The position numbers and the translations under genes are program-made. Of a stretch of DNA of 64,000 bases, positions 38,601 through 48,830 are shown piece by piece. The stretch's first letter is position 1; the number at the start of each line of letters is the position of its first letter. Below the pieces are notes generated by a model. That model searched no databases. It saw nothing but the letters and a program-made list of their open reading frames with translations, and was not told where the DNA came from. The DNA is from Fremontodendron californicum (lineage: Eukaryota > Streptophyta > Magnoliopsida > Malvales > Malvaceae). The DNA lies in assembly GCA_030761205.1 (NCBI GenBank), contig JAULJL010000015.1, positions 15,443,501 to 15,507,500 of the forward strand, in the 5' to 3' direction.

Positions 38601-41600
38601 CTTGCAGGTAACCATGCCAACTGATCTACAGGCAACGTTGGTAGCACAGTCACCTCAAATGAGATCCAAGCCACTATATTTTCCATGAATCGAAACAAGA
38701 CACCTAGGCGAGATGGCTTCTCAACTTAGTTCCTTAAAAGCACCTGGAGCATTGTAGGAGTAGATTTGGTGGAAGCAATTCAACATTTTTTCAATACAGG
38801 CAACATGTTACCAGCATTCAACTCCACATTATTGCCTTGGTACCTAAAGTCCCCAATCCAAGGCATATGTCTGATTTTTGACCAATTTCTTATTACTCAA
38901 TCATTTACAAATGCATTACTAAGATTCTTGCCAAAAGAATGAAGAAGTGTCTGCCAAGCATCATAGCCAGCAATCAAAGTGTATTTATTGAAGGCAAAAA
39001 CTTAGTGTATAATATAGTAATGGCCCAAGAGCTGGTGAATGGTTACCATAAGACCAACATGTCTCCTAGATGTGCTATCAAGGTAGACCTAAAAAAGGCT
39101 TTTGATTTGCTTGAGTGGAATTTCATCCTACAGGTATTGCTTGTTCTTGGTTTCCCTGCAGGCTATGAGTGGATCAAGGCATTATCACAACACCCAAATT
39201 CTCTGTAGCTCTTAATGGGGGATTAGTATGTTACTTTTCAGGTGCTAAGGGAGTTAGACAGGGCGAACCCATCTCTCCATACCTATTTTTCATAGCTCTG
39301 AATGCACTATCTGCACTCCAAAACATGGTTGCTATCCATAGGGTGTTTTCCACCCCAAGTGTAAGAAGCTTAATCTTATACATTTATGTTTTGCTGAAGA
39401 CCTGTTAGTCTTCACTAAAGGTTTAGTAGACTCTGTTATGGCTATCACCAAGATCTTGGAGATCTATTACCAGCTTTCAGGTCTTCAATTGAACAACTCC
39501 AAGATTGATCTATTCAGCTCTGGAATTAACCAAGATGAGCTGCAGAACACAGTTGAATGCATAGGGTTCAAGCTTGGCACACTGCTAGTGAGGTATCTAG
39601 GTGTACCATTAGTAACAAAAAGACTGAGTGAAAAAGATTATTCCCCTTTAGTGGATAAAATCACCCAAAGGATAAAAGATTAGGTAGCCAAACATTTATC
39701 CTTTGCTGGCAGACTGCAGCTTATACAGTCAGTCATCTTCAGCAATAAAAACATTTGGTGTAGGAACTTGTTGCTACCAACAAAAGTAATGAAAAAGATC
39801 ACTCAGTTATGCAATGCTTTCTTTTGGAAAGGTAGAGAGGGCAGTACAAAAGTGGCCATGGTCAGCTGGCAGACCATATGTCATCCTAAGTATGAAGGGG
39901 GTTTAGGACTTAAAGACCTGGTAACATGGAATAAAACCTTCATACTAAAGAAACTCTGGTTGGTTCTCACACAGGTAGGGTCACTATGAGTGGCATGGAT
40001 TGGAAATTACATTCTGAAGGAAGAAGCCCAATGCAATTGCCTTCTCTTCAAAGATACAGCTGGAGCTAGAAGAAACTGCTGAAGCTGATGAGTTTGGCCC
40101 TCCAGTTTATGCAACAACAAGGCGACAACATTGTTTGGAAATGGTCTGGCCCTGGATACAAAGCTTTCTTTGTGTGGAATAAATTAAGACATAAACAGGA
40201 AAAGTGAACTGGCAGAGGCTGGTGTGGTGCCAATTTTTTATTTCCAGGCACTCACTCATTGCTTTACTAGCAGTTCAGGACAAATTACCAACCAAAGCCA
40301 GTTTGCATTCTTGGGGTTGTGAAGTCACTCTTGAATGCCTGTTCTATGCAGAGGAGGTGGAACCTAGAGACCATATGTCCTCCAATTGTGAGTACTCCAA
40401 GTAGTTGTGGAGCAGGATACTGCAGGAATGTGAGCTCACCAGACCACAGGAAGCCTGGCAAGAGGTATTAACCTGGGTAGTCAAAAAATTGAAAGGCAAG
40501 GCACTAATCTCAGTCATTCTAAGGATCGCCTGGAATTCCTACATTTACTTCCTTTGGTAAGAAAGGAATAGAAAACTTCATGGAAGACCAGCAAGGCAGA
40601 CACAAGAATTATTCAGTTTGATCCTCAACGTGGTGTGTGATAGTTTAACAGGCCTTAGGAATATCTCTAGTGATCATGTTAACAAACAACTTTGTGATGC
40701 TTGGGGCCTTAGTGTTACTATACTAGATTAAAAAACTGTGGACTTGTGGCTATAAGCTACATGCTGTCACAACTGTAGCAAACTTTACTTACTGGATAAG
40801 TAAAGCTTTACTTATCCAAAAATAAATAAATAAATAAATTAGGATTAGGATTAGGAATACGAATAGGAATAGGAATAGGAATGCAAGTGAATAGCAGCTT
40901 GATCTAATTCTTAAACTCATATTGATTTACAGCATTGGTAACATTAATTTCTAATAGTTATTGCTAAATATGGTTTAGGTATTTGATGTTCATGGCATTT
41001 GGCACATATAGTTGTCTAATTTCAAGAGTTTTCTTTCATCTTAAGTAGTAATGTTGATCTAGTTCTGATATTGATGCCAACATTTAGAACAAACTGCCAG
41101 TTTCAATTTGTGCAATATGCTTTAATGGTGAATATTGATCTAGTCCTGATATTGATGCCAAACTATAGTATCCGGATTCGGGGTGTGTGTCAGCTACAGG
41201 TATGTGTCCGATACGAGTACACTCAAATTCTTTTTAAAGTTTTTTCATATATTTGGAGGATCATAATTTTCGAATATGTGTCGGATACAGGTATCAAACA
41301 CGAATACTATACGAAAAATGAAGAGTCTGAATAATATAAATGCCAAGCATACCTTTTAGTTTTTTTCTTTCTTTCTTTTTCTTCGTTTTTCTTTTTCATT
41401 TGTCTCATGATTAGACTATGCAATGAGAAACAACCATCTTTTGTCTCATAAACCTCTCAATATTTGATTCATTTAGGATTCAATTCAGATTTTGACACAA
41501 CCATCAAAGGTCTTAAATTTCCAGCTAAACTAATTGAGACAACCTAGCTTACAAGCATTAACATAGTAAAGGGGATAGTTTCTCTAACTAGGTGCCATTA

Positions 41601-44600
41601 GTGCTCAACCTTTAACTTGGTTAGGTTTTAAACTTTTGATAAATCCATGAATTTAGTGAGACACATACTTGTGAAGGATTTCAGCAAAATTAGGTCATTA
41701 TTTTCCTTATAAATTCAATGTACAGAATCCTAATAAGAGCATCTATAACTATCATATAAAATTGACTACACCAATTCTCCATGTGCTGACACGTGGCGGC
41801 TTTTTTTTTTTTTGAAGGAAAGAAAAAAAAATAAAAGAGGAAGAGGGAGAAAGGAAAGAAAAGAAAAGAAAAGAAAAGAAAAGAAAAAAATGATAAAAAT
41901 TTGTGTATTCGTGTTCGTGTTATTTTTTTGTGTATTTAAAGTATTATAAATTTATATAAATTTTACACGTTAATAATTCATTTTATGTATATTTTGACAT
42001 GTTTGTGTATTCGTATAGTATTCATGTTATTTTTCGTGTTGTGTTTTAATTATTTTTCCTATGTTGTGTTCGTGTCATGTCTCAATTCATTTCATATTTT
42101 GCATAGTTTGTCATTGTGATTCTATTTAAAAAAAAAAATTGTATGTTTGTGTCGTGTCTCAATTCATGACATATTTTGCATAATTTGTTATAGTGATTCA
42201 ATTTAGAGAAAAAAAATTATGTGTTCGTGTTATTTTTTGTATGATTAAAGTATTTCAAATTTATATAAATTTTTACACTTTAATAATTCATGTTATATAG
42301 ATTTTGACACATTCGTGTAGTCGTGTCGTGTTCATGTTATTTTTCGTGTCGTGTTTTAATTATTTTTTCATATTATATTTGTGTCGTATCTCAATTCATC
42401 CCATATTTTGCATAATTTGTCATAGTGATTCGATTTGAACTCTAAATTAATTTACTTACGATATTAAAACATAAAAATTATTTAAATAAATAATAATTAT
42501 TAATATGATTCAACTTATATTTATTTATGATTGTTAATTTAATTAAAATTTTATAAATATTAAAAAAAAAATCCAACGAAGCAGGGAAAGAATTCTAGTA
42601 TTCATAATACTCAATGACAATGTTCATGTATTGAAAGTGTGGGTTTTTCTCTTGAATTTTGTATAAGTCTAACTAATTAACTGGATTGACATAGAGTTAA
42701 TGTATAGTTGCTTGATTAACTTTTATCCTTATTACAGCATGGAGAGGATCCTAGAACAGTACGAACGACATTCATATGCAGAAAGACAGCTTGTCCCAAA
42801 TGATTCTGAATCAAAGGTATGTCTTAAATCATGTATACTGTTGCAAATACATTGGAGCAAATCATGTATTATGTTGCAAACATTGTCAAGCTAAGGTGTC
42901 CATGTGATTTTATTATATTAATAGAATGTGTATGCACTGTATTACACACATTTCATATACAATAAATGTGATTAGATTTCCATAAAAAAAAAAAAGAAAG
43001 TGTGTTTGGACTTTGGATATAATGGAAAAAATAGAGAGTAGAGGGAAATAAAAATTTCCTTTTTCCCTATTTGGGATATGAGGGAAGGTTGGGAGGTAAA
43101 TTAAACCCCTTAAAACCCTCACTTTTCAAATTCCTCTAGTTGGAAGGAGGATTAGATTGAGAGATTCTTATACTGTATAAGTATTTCTATTTTGACATTT
43201 TGAGCTTTTGATCCCTTTTTACCCTTTAAATCATATTTTTTAATGATTTTAGATTGAGGTGAAATGATAATCTTTGATACTTAGATTCGAGGGTGAGTGT
43301 CAAATATGAATGTGTCTGAAACGGATATATTCAAATTTTTTTTTTTTTAAGTTTTTACATATATTTGGAGGTCATATATTATACTCATATCTAAATATAT
43401 GTCGAATATAAGTGTAATACACGCATACTTTAAAGAAAATAAAGAGTACGAATAACATAGATGGTAATAATGACTAAACTAACTACTTAACACTACTCTG
43501 CTTCCCACTTTACTCCCCAACAAGGTACAGATGTTTATCTCTACTCTATTATCTTCATTTTTTCACCAATTCATTGTTAAGGTCTTAGAGCCTCTCTCGT
43601 TCACCTACTCAAACATAAAAAACTTAAAACGTTCCTTGTTCTTTTTATATTTATTCTACTTATCTCTACTGTGTTGTATATGTTTTCCATAAAGGTAGAC
43701 ACTGTAGCAAAGAACAGACTATTAAACCATGCATGTTCCTTTATTCGGATTTGTTAAACATTCAATCTTAAAATCAATTAACTATAGGTAAAGATGTCCA
43801 ACTCGAATATAAAATCATAGAAAATCAAAAACTTAATAAATATAGAATAACACCATTTAACAGATCCCTTTACGTGTAAACGAGATCCAACTTAAATATA
43901 ACATCATAAAAAATGTAGACTTAAGAGATATCTTGACACCATTTAACATGCTTGTTCTATCACCAAACTTAAAAGATTTAATTTATATGATTATTAATGT
44001 ATCTGATGCAAACTTGTAACCATTATTACGAGTTGTTTAAATTTCCTTTGATTGTCAGAATCTTTTAGTTGGATTTGTAATTGGATTATTGGTACTTGTT
44101 GATTAAAAGGAATGAATTCAGTAATTCTTGAACCCTTTTTCTGAATGCTACACAGGCGAACTGGTCTTTCGAATTTCAAAAGGTCATATCAACTATTGAA
44201 GCTTTACAAAGGAACTTGAGGTACAACTGTAACTTTATGTGAATGATCAGTTAGTGAAGCCTAGCATCAATTTTGTTCTGTAATCATAATTTTAAATCGA
44301 GGTCGTAGATTTAATTGTGGATGCAATTCATGGATGTTGTAGACGTAAATTTTTGTTTAAAATTCACATTTTTTTCAAAAACAATGCATTTATATATTTT
44401 GATATCATATTCTACTATTATACTATTCATGTTAATTTTATGAGTTTGGTTTGATTTATAAAAAATTAAAAAAAAAAAAATTAATTTTATAATAAAATTC
44501 TCTTAAAATGTGATAATTGTTGGGGTTTTTTTTTATGTGGAGTCTTTTTTTTTTTTTTTTTTTTTTTTCTATTTGTGTGAGGTGAGCCGTTTTGATGATC

Positions 44601-47061
44601 CAAACTCGATAAACATTTTTATGGATCTGGTTTGTGATTATATATTGTATCTAGGATTTCATAACATTTGTTGTAACCTTGAAACAATGGATTTAATGAA
44701 AGCCAAATGATCAAGAAACTACAAAATTTAATGCAGCATCCGAATGCTTTTAAAGAGACATCCGAATTCCTAGAAAAAAACTTTACTCAGAATGACAAGC
44801 ATACCAACCGTATTTTAGTACATGCCTGTTACCTTAAATGAATATGCAACATGGAATATGAGGTTACATGGTTTTAGGGTTGGATTGAATTTACTGGCAA
44901 CTTAATAAACTCAAGGAAATGACATATTTTACATTTATCATGCAGGCACTTCGTGGGAGAAGAGCTTGATCCCTTGAGTCTGAGGGACCTGCAACTTTTG
45001 GAACAACAAATTCATAATTCTCTGAAGCGCATACGAACTAGAAAGGTAAAAATAATAAGTATGAAATTTTCTATTACATATTTTATATGAATGCTTTATT
45101 TTTCTCACTAATGAATTGTCCTGACATACAGAATAAACTCATGAATGAGTCCATTTCAGAGCTGCAGAAGAAAGTAAGATACTTCTTTGGCATATGATGA
45201 AACATTTATCATGACTTAATGGATTGTATTCTAAAATCTAAATTAAATTTCATGAAAGAGTACTGCCCCAGTTTTTTACACTAACACAGCCAGACTATAT
45301 TGCTCCGACTTTTTTTTTTTTTTTTAAATATCCGTCCAGACATAGGTATGGAGATAAAACTCTTCAAATATATAGAAAACTTTAAAAAATTAAATATATC
45401 CGTATCGGATATATACCCATATCCGACACTCACACCCAAATTCAAGTAACATAGCATCAAAACATTATAATTTATGTTAAAGGGCAACAGAGAGTAACTC
45501 CATATAAAAATCTCAAGAGTCTGGTATATGCTATTTTTGACATTGAAGCTTGTGACAGGAAAAGACAATGCAAGACCAGAACAACATGCTAGCAAAAAGG
45601 GTAAGAACTACAGCTTCTACACTCAAACTCATGGATTTAAATTATGATCGCGGATGCGTTTTCAATTGTGTTGTATTTATTGCAATTATGGACATAATGG
45701 ATGCTATTGATATCATTGCGTTCATGATTTTTTTTTTTTCATTTTGCACAACTCACTGTAAAACATAATAATTATAATCATAAAAATTATTTTTTAATAA
45801 TTTTTAAAATAATTTATGACATTTTATGATATTTTATTTATAAAAAAATAAAATTATTCAAAAATGATATTACGATCGCTATTTAAATCCCTTAAACCGC
45901 TAAAGCATGCATTGTATTCATCGAGTTTTCTAGTTTCATCTTTGATTTCATTAATACTTCTGGCATGGATATACAGCTCAAAGAAAATGAGAAGACACCG
46001 ACTGAGCATGCACAATGTGAGCACCAAAACCTTGCCCAAAACTCATTATCGTCCATACAACCACCAGCAACAATACAGTTTCCTTCTTTGACTATTGGGT
46101 ACTCTCTCTCTCTCTCTCTCTCTCTTATAATCTTTCATGCTAGCTAGCTGAGAAAGCCATTGCATATATATATATATATAAATAAGTTAATTGTATGCAC
46201 ATATGTTGTTGCCTCAACTACTCCTAGGCTCCTAGCATGCTTTAACTGTTTGATTGATCTAGGATTTTCTTTACCCTCTTTGGCTGTTTGCACTGAACAT
46301 TTCTTTTACCTTACTGTTAACTTGAAAGAAGTTTATTAATGGAGTAGTCAAAGCTTGCCATGGGTTCTATTTGATATATATTAAGAAACTTGTCCAGCTG
46401 ATGAGATGGATGGTTATAGCATAGTTAAAAACTTTCTTGAATCCGAAACTTAGTTTAATTAGTTCATATAATCATTTTTAAGAAGTTGCATCCAGCAGGT
46501 TTGAAATTTTAATCCCAGCATCTGCAACCTTTCCCTATCTCTCGAGATGCAAAGGCATCCCCTCTATAATTTGCTTAAGGTTTGACCAAAAAAGTAGTAA
46601 TTCTTAAGGATGATTATTTTACTCCTTTTTTTTTTCTTTTTCTTTTTCTCCAAACAGCCAAATGGTCCTTTCTTAATCTGGGCTGAAAGGCCAGTGCTGC
46701 CTAAGATTTAGCAGAGCCTAAAAGTTTATTTTCTTAATTAGTTCCATGTTGTAGTCACACTAGATTCTGTTTGCATAACCTAATCATATCTAGCTGATAG
46801 CCATTATCTACAAAAACTTTTTTTTTCCTGTAAAGTGCTGTAGAAATCAGTCCTAGAAAACTGCTTTAGATAAAATGCAGCCCAGAACTGTAGGGTTTTC
46901 TCCATTACTCATGCAATCAGACTAATCTCCAGTTTTGATATGAATGATTCAGAGGGAGTTTCGTGGCCATAGAAGGTAGAAACAAGGAGGCTGAGACTCA
47001 ATCCCAGCCTGGTACCAATACTGTGATACCGCCATGGATGCTTCGCCATGTAAACAGATAG
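25601..47061 (+). CDS. AP1/FUL-type MADS-box transcription factor (FRUITFULL-like), 247 aa
   Basis: Eight coding exons: 25601-25785, 42738-42816, 44156-44220, 44946-45045, 45132-45173, 45559-45600, 45977-46098 and 46953-47061. All junctions are GT-AG and phases join without a break. Exon sizes (185, 79, 65, 100, 42, 42 bp) are those typical of type II MIKC genes. Residues 1-61 are the MADS DNA-binding domain (MGRGRVQLRRIENKIRRQVT), 62-88 the I region, about 89-172 the keratin-like K domain for dimer and tetramer formation, and the rest the C domain. The tail PPWMLRH (238-244) is the FUL-type motif; the farnesylated AP1/euAP1 tail is absent. Known family roles are floral meristem identity, flowering time and fruit development, in the nucleus. 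It is probably a euFUL member, perhaps of the AGL79 side (inference from gene context). Intron 1 is about 17 kb and full of transposons; introns 2, 5 and 6 carry MITEs. Nothing indicates a broken gene. Confidence 0.95.
29957..29964. repeat. 8-bp target site duplication, left copy
   Basis: TGTGCAGC here is repeated at 30705-30712, flanking the hAT-type element exactly. Confidence 0.85.
29965..30704. mobile_element. Non-autonomous hAT-type DNA element (740 bp) inside the copia remnant
   Basis: The ends TAGGGATAGCAATGG and CCGTTGTCATCTCTA are imperfect inverted repeats (11 of 15 bases). Perfect 8-bp direct repeats TGTGCAGC flank the element. An 8-bp duplication with TAGGG-type ends is the signature of the hAT superfamily. 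The body has subterminal ATTCGGATATCCG-type repeats near both ends and an AT-rich core, and no transposase frame. Insertion split the copia protease/integrase region. Confidence 0.85.
30705..30712. repeat. 8-bp target site duplication, right copy
   Basis: TGTGCAGC, matching 29957-29964. Confidence 0.85.
31991..32003 (-). other. Primer binding site for initiator tRNA-Met (intronic copia element)
   Basis: The minus strand reads TGGTATCAGAACC just inside the LTR end ATTCTAACA. It matches the common plant initiator-Met primer site and fixes the inner edge of the 5' LTR. Confidence 0.85.
32006..32478 (-). mobile_element. 5' LTR of the intronic Ty1-copia element (about 473 bp)
   Basis: On the minus strand it starts TGTTGGCATTG at 32478 and ends ATTCTAACA at 32006, giving TG...CA ends next to the primer site. 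Its orientation is opposite to the MADS-box gene. The partner 3' LTR has been lost with the 3' end of pol. Confidence 0.75.
32822..32842. repeat. AT microsatellite
   Basis: A short TA run in intron 1 at the left side of the foldback element. Confidence 0.85.
32881..34400. mobile_element. Foldback-like element with long inverted arms (about 1.5 kb)
   Basis: The left end AGGAAAAAGTACACATACCC and GTTTAAGAGAAAATGCATTT reappears inverted at the right end (AAATGTATTTTCTCTTAAA, then GTGCATATTTTACTC, about 34350-34400). Inside, CATTTTATCTCTCTAAA-type blocks at 33432 and 33828 are direct duplicates about 396 bases apart, and an AAATTTTTAATCAAAT-type AT-rich tract is mirrored across the centre. No coding region. 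Arms this long could form a large hairpin in the unspliced RNA. Confidence 0.6.
34635..34893. repeat. MITE family B copy in MADS intron 1
   Basis: It begins near GCGGTTAAATTCACGATTGTG and ends GCAACCATGATTTAAATCCC, imperfect inverted ends like those of the copy at 45633-45891. The AT-rich core is followed by GTTACGTCTGCAATCGTG. Confidence 0.45.
35052..35219. repeat. MITE family A, copy 1 (MADS intron 1)
   Basis: The ends CTATGTTATCTGGACAC and TTCGAGTAACATAG form terminal inverted repeats. The body holds GATACGAATATATTCAATTT, GGATCATATCCC and ATGTGTCGGACAC, the blocks shared by all family A copies. 168 bp, no coding capacity. Confidence 0.75.
35665..35694. repeat. AT microsatellite
   Basis: Fifteen AT units in MADS intron 1 just before the LINE. 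Confidence 0.9.
35940..40838 (+). mobile_element. L1-type LINE remnant, sense-oriented in MADS intron 1
   Basis: In order: an ORF1-like part with the zinc knuckle KCSLCKIFGHGEKQC (about 36849), an endonuclease with AGDFNVTNHP (37745), reverse transcriptase (SIIASNQSVFIEGKN at 38958; CAIKVDLKKAFDLLEW at 39073; GVRQGEPISPYLFF at 39249; the FADD active site altered to FAED at 39392) and the zf-RVT region (40207-40400). Stops and frameshifts split every domain, so it is inactive. It ends in an A-rich AAATAAATAAATAAA tail (about 40820-40838), as expected of a LINE 3' end. The 5' end is estimated. Confidence 0.8.
40840..40890. repeat. TTAGGA/ATAGGA hexamer run after the LINE tail
   Basis: TTAGGATTAGGATTAGGAAT passes into GAATAGGAATAGGAATAGG. 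It is telomere-like in look but is not the plant TTTAGGG repeat. Confidence 0.7.
41163..41338. repeat. MITE family A, copy 2 (MADS intron 1)
   Basis: CTATAGTATCCGGATTCGGG at one end and GAAGAGTCTGAATAATATA at the other. The internal GTGTCCGATACGAGTACACT and ATGTGTCGGATACAGGTATC match the other copies. Confidence 0.75.
41849..41890. repeat. GAAAA microsatellite
   Basis: GGAAAGAAAAGAAAAGAAAAG continues as a pentanucleotide run. Confidence 0.85.
41896..42440. repeat. CGTGTTCGTGT-type dispersed repeat, duplicated
   Basis: Two imperfect copies (about 41896-42125 and 42215-42435) share TTCGTGTTATTTTTTGTGT, ATAAATTTTACACGTTAATA and CATATTTTGCATAATTTGTC-type blocks in the same order. A third copy is at 63235-63480. 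No coding content. Confidence 0.6.
43275..43460. repeat. MITE family A, copy 3 (MADS intron 2)
   Basis: It starts near ACTTAGATTCGAGGGTGAGTG and ends GAGTACGAATAACATAG. The body has ACATATATTTGGAGGTCATA and ATATGTCGAATATAAG. It lies entirely in intron 2 (42817-44155). Confidence 0.65.
44285..44520. repeat. MITE family B fragment (MADS intron 3)
   Basis: TTTTAAATCGAGGTCGTAGA and GTGGATGCAATTCATGGATG resemble the left part of the copy at 45633. The far end is too diverged to place. Confidence 0.3.
45295..45454. repeat. MITE family A, copy 4, inverted (MADS intron 5)
   Basis: CTATATTGCTCCGACTTTTT at the left and TTCAAGTAACATAG at the right. It fills nearly half of intron 5 (45174-45558). Confidence 0.7.
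45633..45891. repeat. MITE family B, best copy (MADS intron 6)
   Basis: The ends GGATTTAAATTATGATCGCG and CGATCGCTATTTAAATCC are imperfect inverted repeats. Inside are GTGTTGTATTTATTGCAATT and an AT-rich core. It makes up about 70% of intron 6 (45601-45976). Confidence 0.65.
46102..46125. repeat. CT microsatellite at the start of MADS intron 7
   Basis: Twelve CT units begin four bases after the exon 7 junction, so the donor reads GTACTCTCTC. Confidence 0.95.
46453..46600 (+). repeat. SINE-like fragment (MADS intron 7)
   Basis: GTTCATATAATCATTTTTAA, TGCATCCAGCAGGTTTGAA and CCCAGCATCTGCAACCTTT follow the same order as the copy at 18585. GGTTTGAAATTTTAATCCC looks like a decayed B box. The tail GGTTTGACCAAAAAAG is short. 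Confidence 0.4.
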
Positions 47062-47450
47062 AAAGCTGAGACTAACACGAGCTTTTCAAATCGAACATTT
47101 CAAATTCAAACTATGTTATATATAGAGAGGAGAATTCCTGGCATACCATCGCAAAAAGTTGCAGAGATATGAGAAAACTATTAAGTTGTTTATTCGAAAC
47201 CTCAAAACTGTTTTTTAGACTGCAGCATCACATTGTTTAACAATTCTGTGACCTGGAACATGCATGTTCAATGCAATATTGCAGTGGGAAGTAAAAATTC
47301 TACTCATTAATCTTCAATGCATTTTTTTTTTTCTTTCTTTTTTTCTATTTGGGTATTCTACTATATGCATGCATTCACACATGAGGATTTAATGCATAAC
47401 TCTGGAAACTTCAACCTGTAATTTTTACACTTGATAGGCCTTTATATTCA

Positions 47451-47623
47451 TCTATGTTTTTCGGACTCGGGTATGACTGCCGGACATGGGTATGTTCAAT
47501 TTTTTTTCATGTATTTGGAGGGTCCTTGGATGATCATATCTCCATACCTATGTCTAAATATGCGTCAGACACGGATGTCAAACATGGATACTTCAAGAAA
47601 AATGAAGAGTCGGAGTAACAGAG
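47451..47623. repeat. MITE family A, copy 5 (downstream of MADS gene)
   Basis: It starts CTATGTTTTTCGGACTCGGG and ends GAGTCGGAGTAACAGAG, with ATGTATTTGGAGGGTCC and TATGCGTCAGACACGGATG inside. It lies 390 bp past the stop codon, possibly in the 3' untranslated region. Confidence 0.75.
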
Positions 47624-48014
47624 ATATTCATTTGCATGATCACCTTAATGTAAGGAGGGGGGAAATGCATTTAAGTTCAAATGGAATGAAAATTCTTAAA
47701 ATCACTACTAACAATTACTTGGCCATTAATAAGAAGGGTTATGTCAGACAACTTTTCCAGCTCTAACAATACATTTTTTTCCCTACTTTTTTGTGGGTTA
47801 GATTGATGTTATAAGTATATTAAATGGACAGCAGTTGTAGCTCTTTCTAAGCATCAAGGATATTCAATCAATAATATTCTTTTTTCTGTTAAAAGATAAG
47901 ATTGATTTTCTCCAACAATGTTTTGCAACTTTTCTCCTTGACAACTCTATGAAAATAAACAGGTTTCTCATGAGCAACTTTCCATGAAATCACTTGCACA
48001 TTCAACTCACATGG

Positions 48015-48015
<1 letters not shown>

Positions 48016-48055
<40 letters not shown>
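48016..48055. repeat. T40 homopolymer
   Basis: Forty consecutive T, which may be the reverse of a retrotransposon A tail. Exact length is prone to sequencing error. Confidence 0.9.
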
Positions 48056-48061
<6 letters not shown>

Positions 48062-48359
48062 ACAAAAAAGAATAAAGAGCTTTTGGCATGAAAGAATCCA
48101 TTTTTTTTACTGCAATACTGAAAACAGATATGAGCAGCGTAAGTTCACTATTCAAGTCAATTAGCACCCTACCATGGACATATTTTCATTTTGTTTTTGA
48201 TAATGGACATTGCTTTTCCTTTTCTTTTTTTTTTTTCTTTTTTATTCTTTCCATGAGAAATGTTTAGAGAAATTTCTTGACTTTTAATGATAGATCTGAG
48301 GAAAATGGGGATCGGTAATTTCATACAAAATTCAAAGAGAAAAAAATAATAATAAGGGA

Positions 48360-48830
48360 GAGCAGGAGTGAACAACTAGTCGGTGAACCGACTAAACCGA
48401 TCGAAATCAATCTTAATCAATTTATTTGGTTTGATTTATCGATAAACTTTAGTTAAAAAAATCAATTTAAGTATGTTTATTCGATCGATTTGTGATTTTT
48501 TATATTTCAAACCGAACCGATTGAATAAACTAACATCTAAATAAAAAATAAATAAATAATATATTTTTAATTTATATTAATCGTACCCAATCCAATTATC
48601 CTACCCAGCCGATAACAATATTATCCAATTTCATAAACCAAAAACAAAACCTAACTTGATATAACCAACCGAATCGGACTAATTAATTCCGGTTCAGTTA
48701 TTTCGGTTTTTTATATAAAGTTCAATCCGTTCGACCGATTTTTCAAATTCGATCGGTTTATTAAGTTTTAAAATTTTAAAATCGAACTGACCGAATGCTC
48801 ACTCGATCAAAATTGAGCGTCAGGCCATTT
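48360..48830. repeat. Degenerate repeat rich in CCGAACCGA/TCGGTTCGG motifs
   Basis: AACCGACTAAACCGATCGAA at the left and TCAATCCGTTCGACCGATTT at the right are partly complementary across an AT-rich middle. It is a fold-prone, non-coding repeat of unclear class. Confidence 0.4.

Larger units (their letters stand above)
25786..42737 (+). other. Intron 1 of the MADS-box gene, 16,952 bp
   Basis: It runs from the donor after exon 1 (CCAG/GTTTTT) to the acceptor ATTACAG before exon 2. It contains in order: unique AT-rich DNA (25786-28016), a copia element with a hAT insert (28017-32478), a foldback element (32881-34400), MITEs (34635-34893, 35052-35219), a LINE (about 35940-40838), a MITE (41163-41338) and a duplicated repeat (41896-42440). 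The first intron of AP1/FUL/VRN1-type genes is known to carry regulatory sequence; which parts do so here cannot be read from sequence. Confidence 0.9.

Noticed and set aside
40840..40890. Interstitial telomere repeat
   Set aside because: The unit is TTAGGA/ATAGGA, not TTTAGGG, and it adjoins a LINE tail.
42957..43140. Possible further MITE resembling 54128-54350 (GGGAAATGGAGGAAAGG-like text)
   Set aside because: Similarity is limited to short purine-rich phrases and no ends could be defined.
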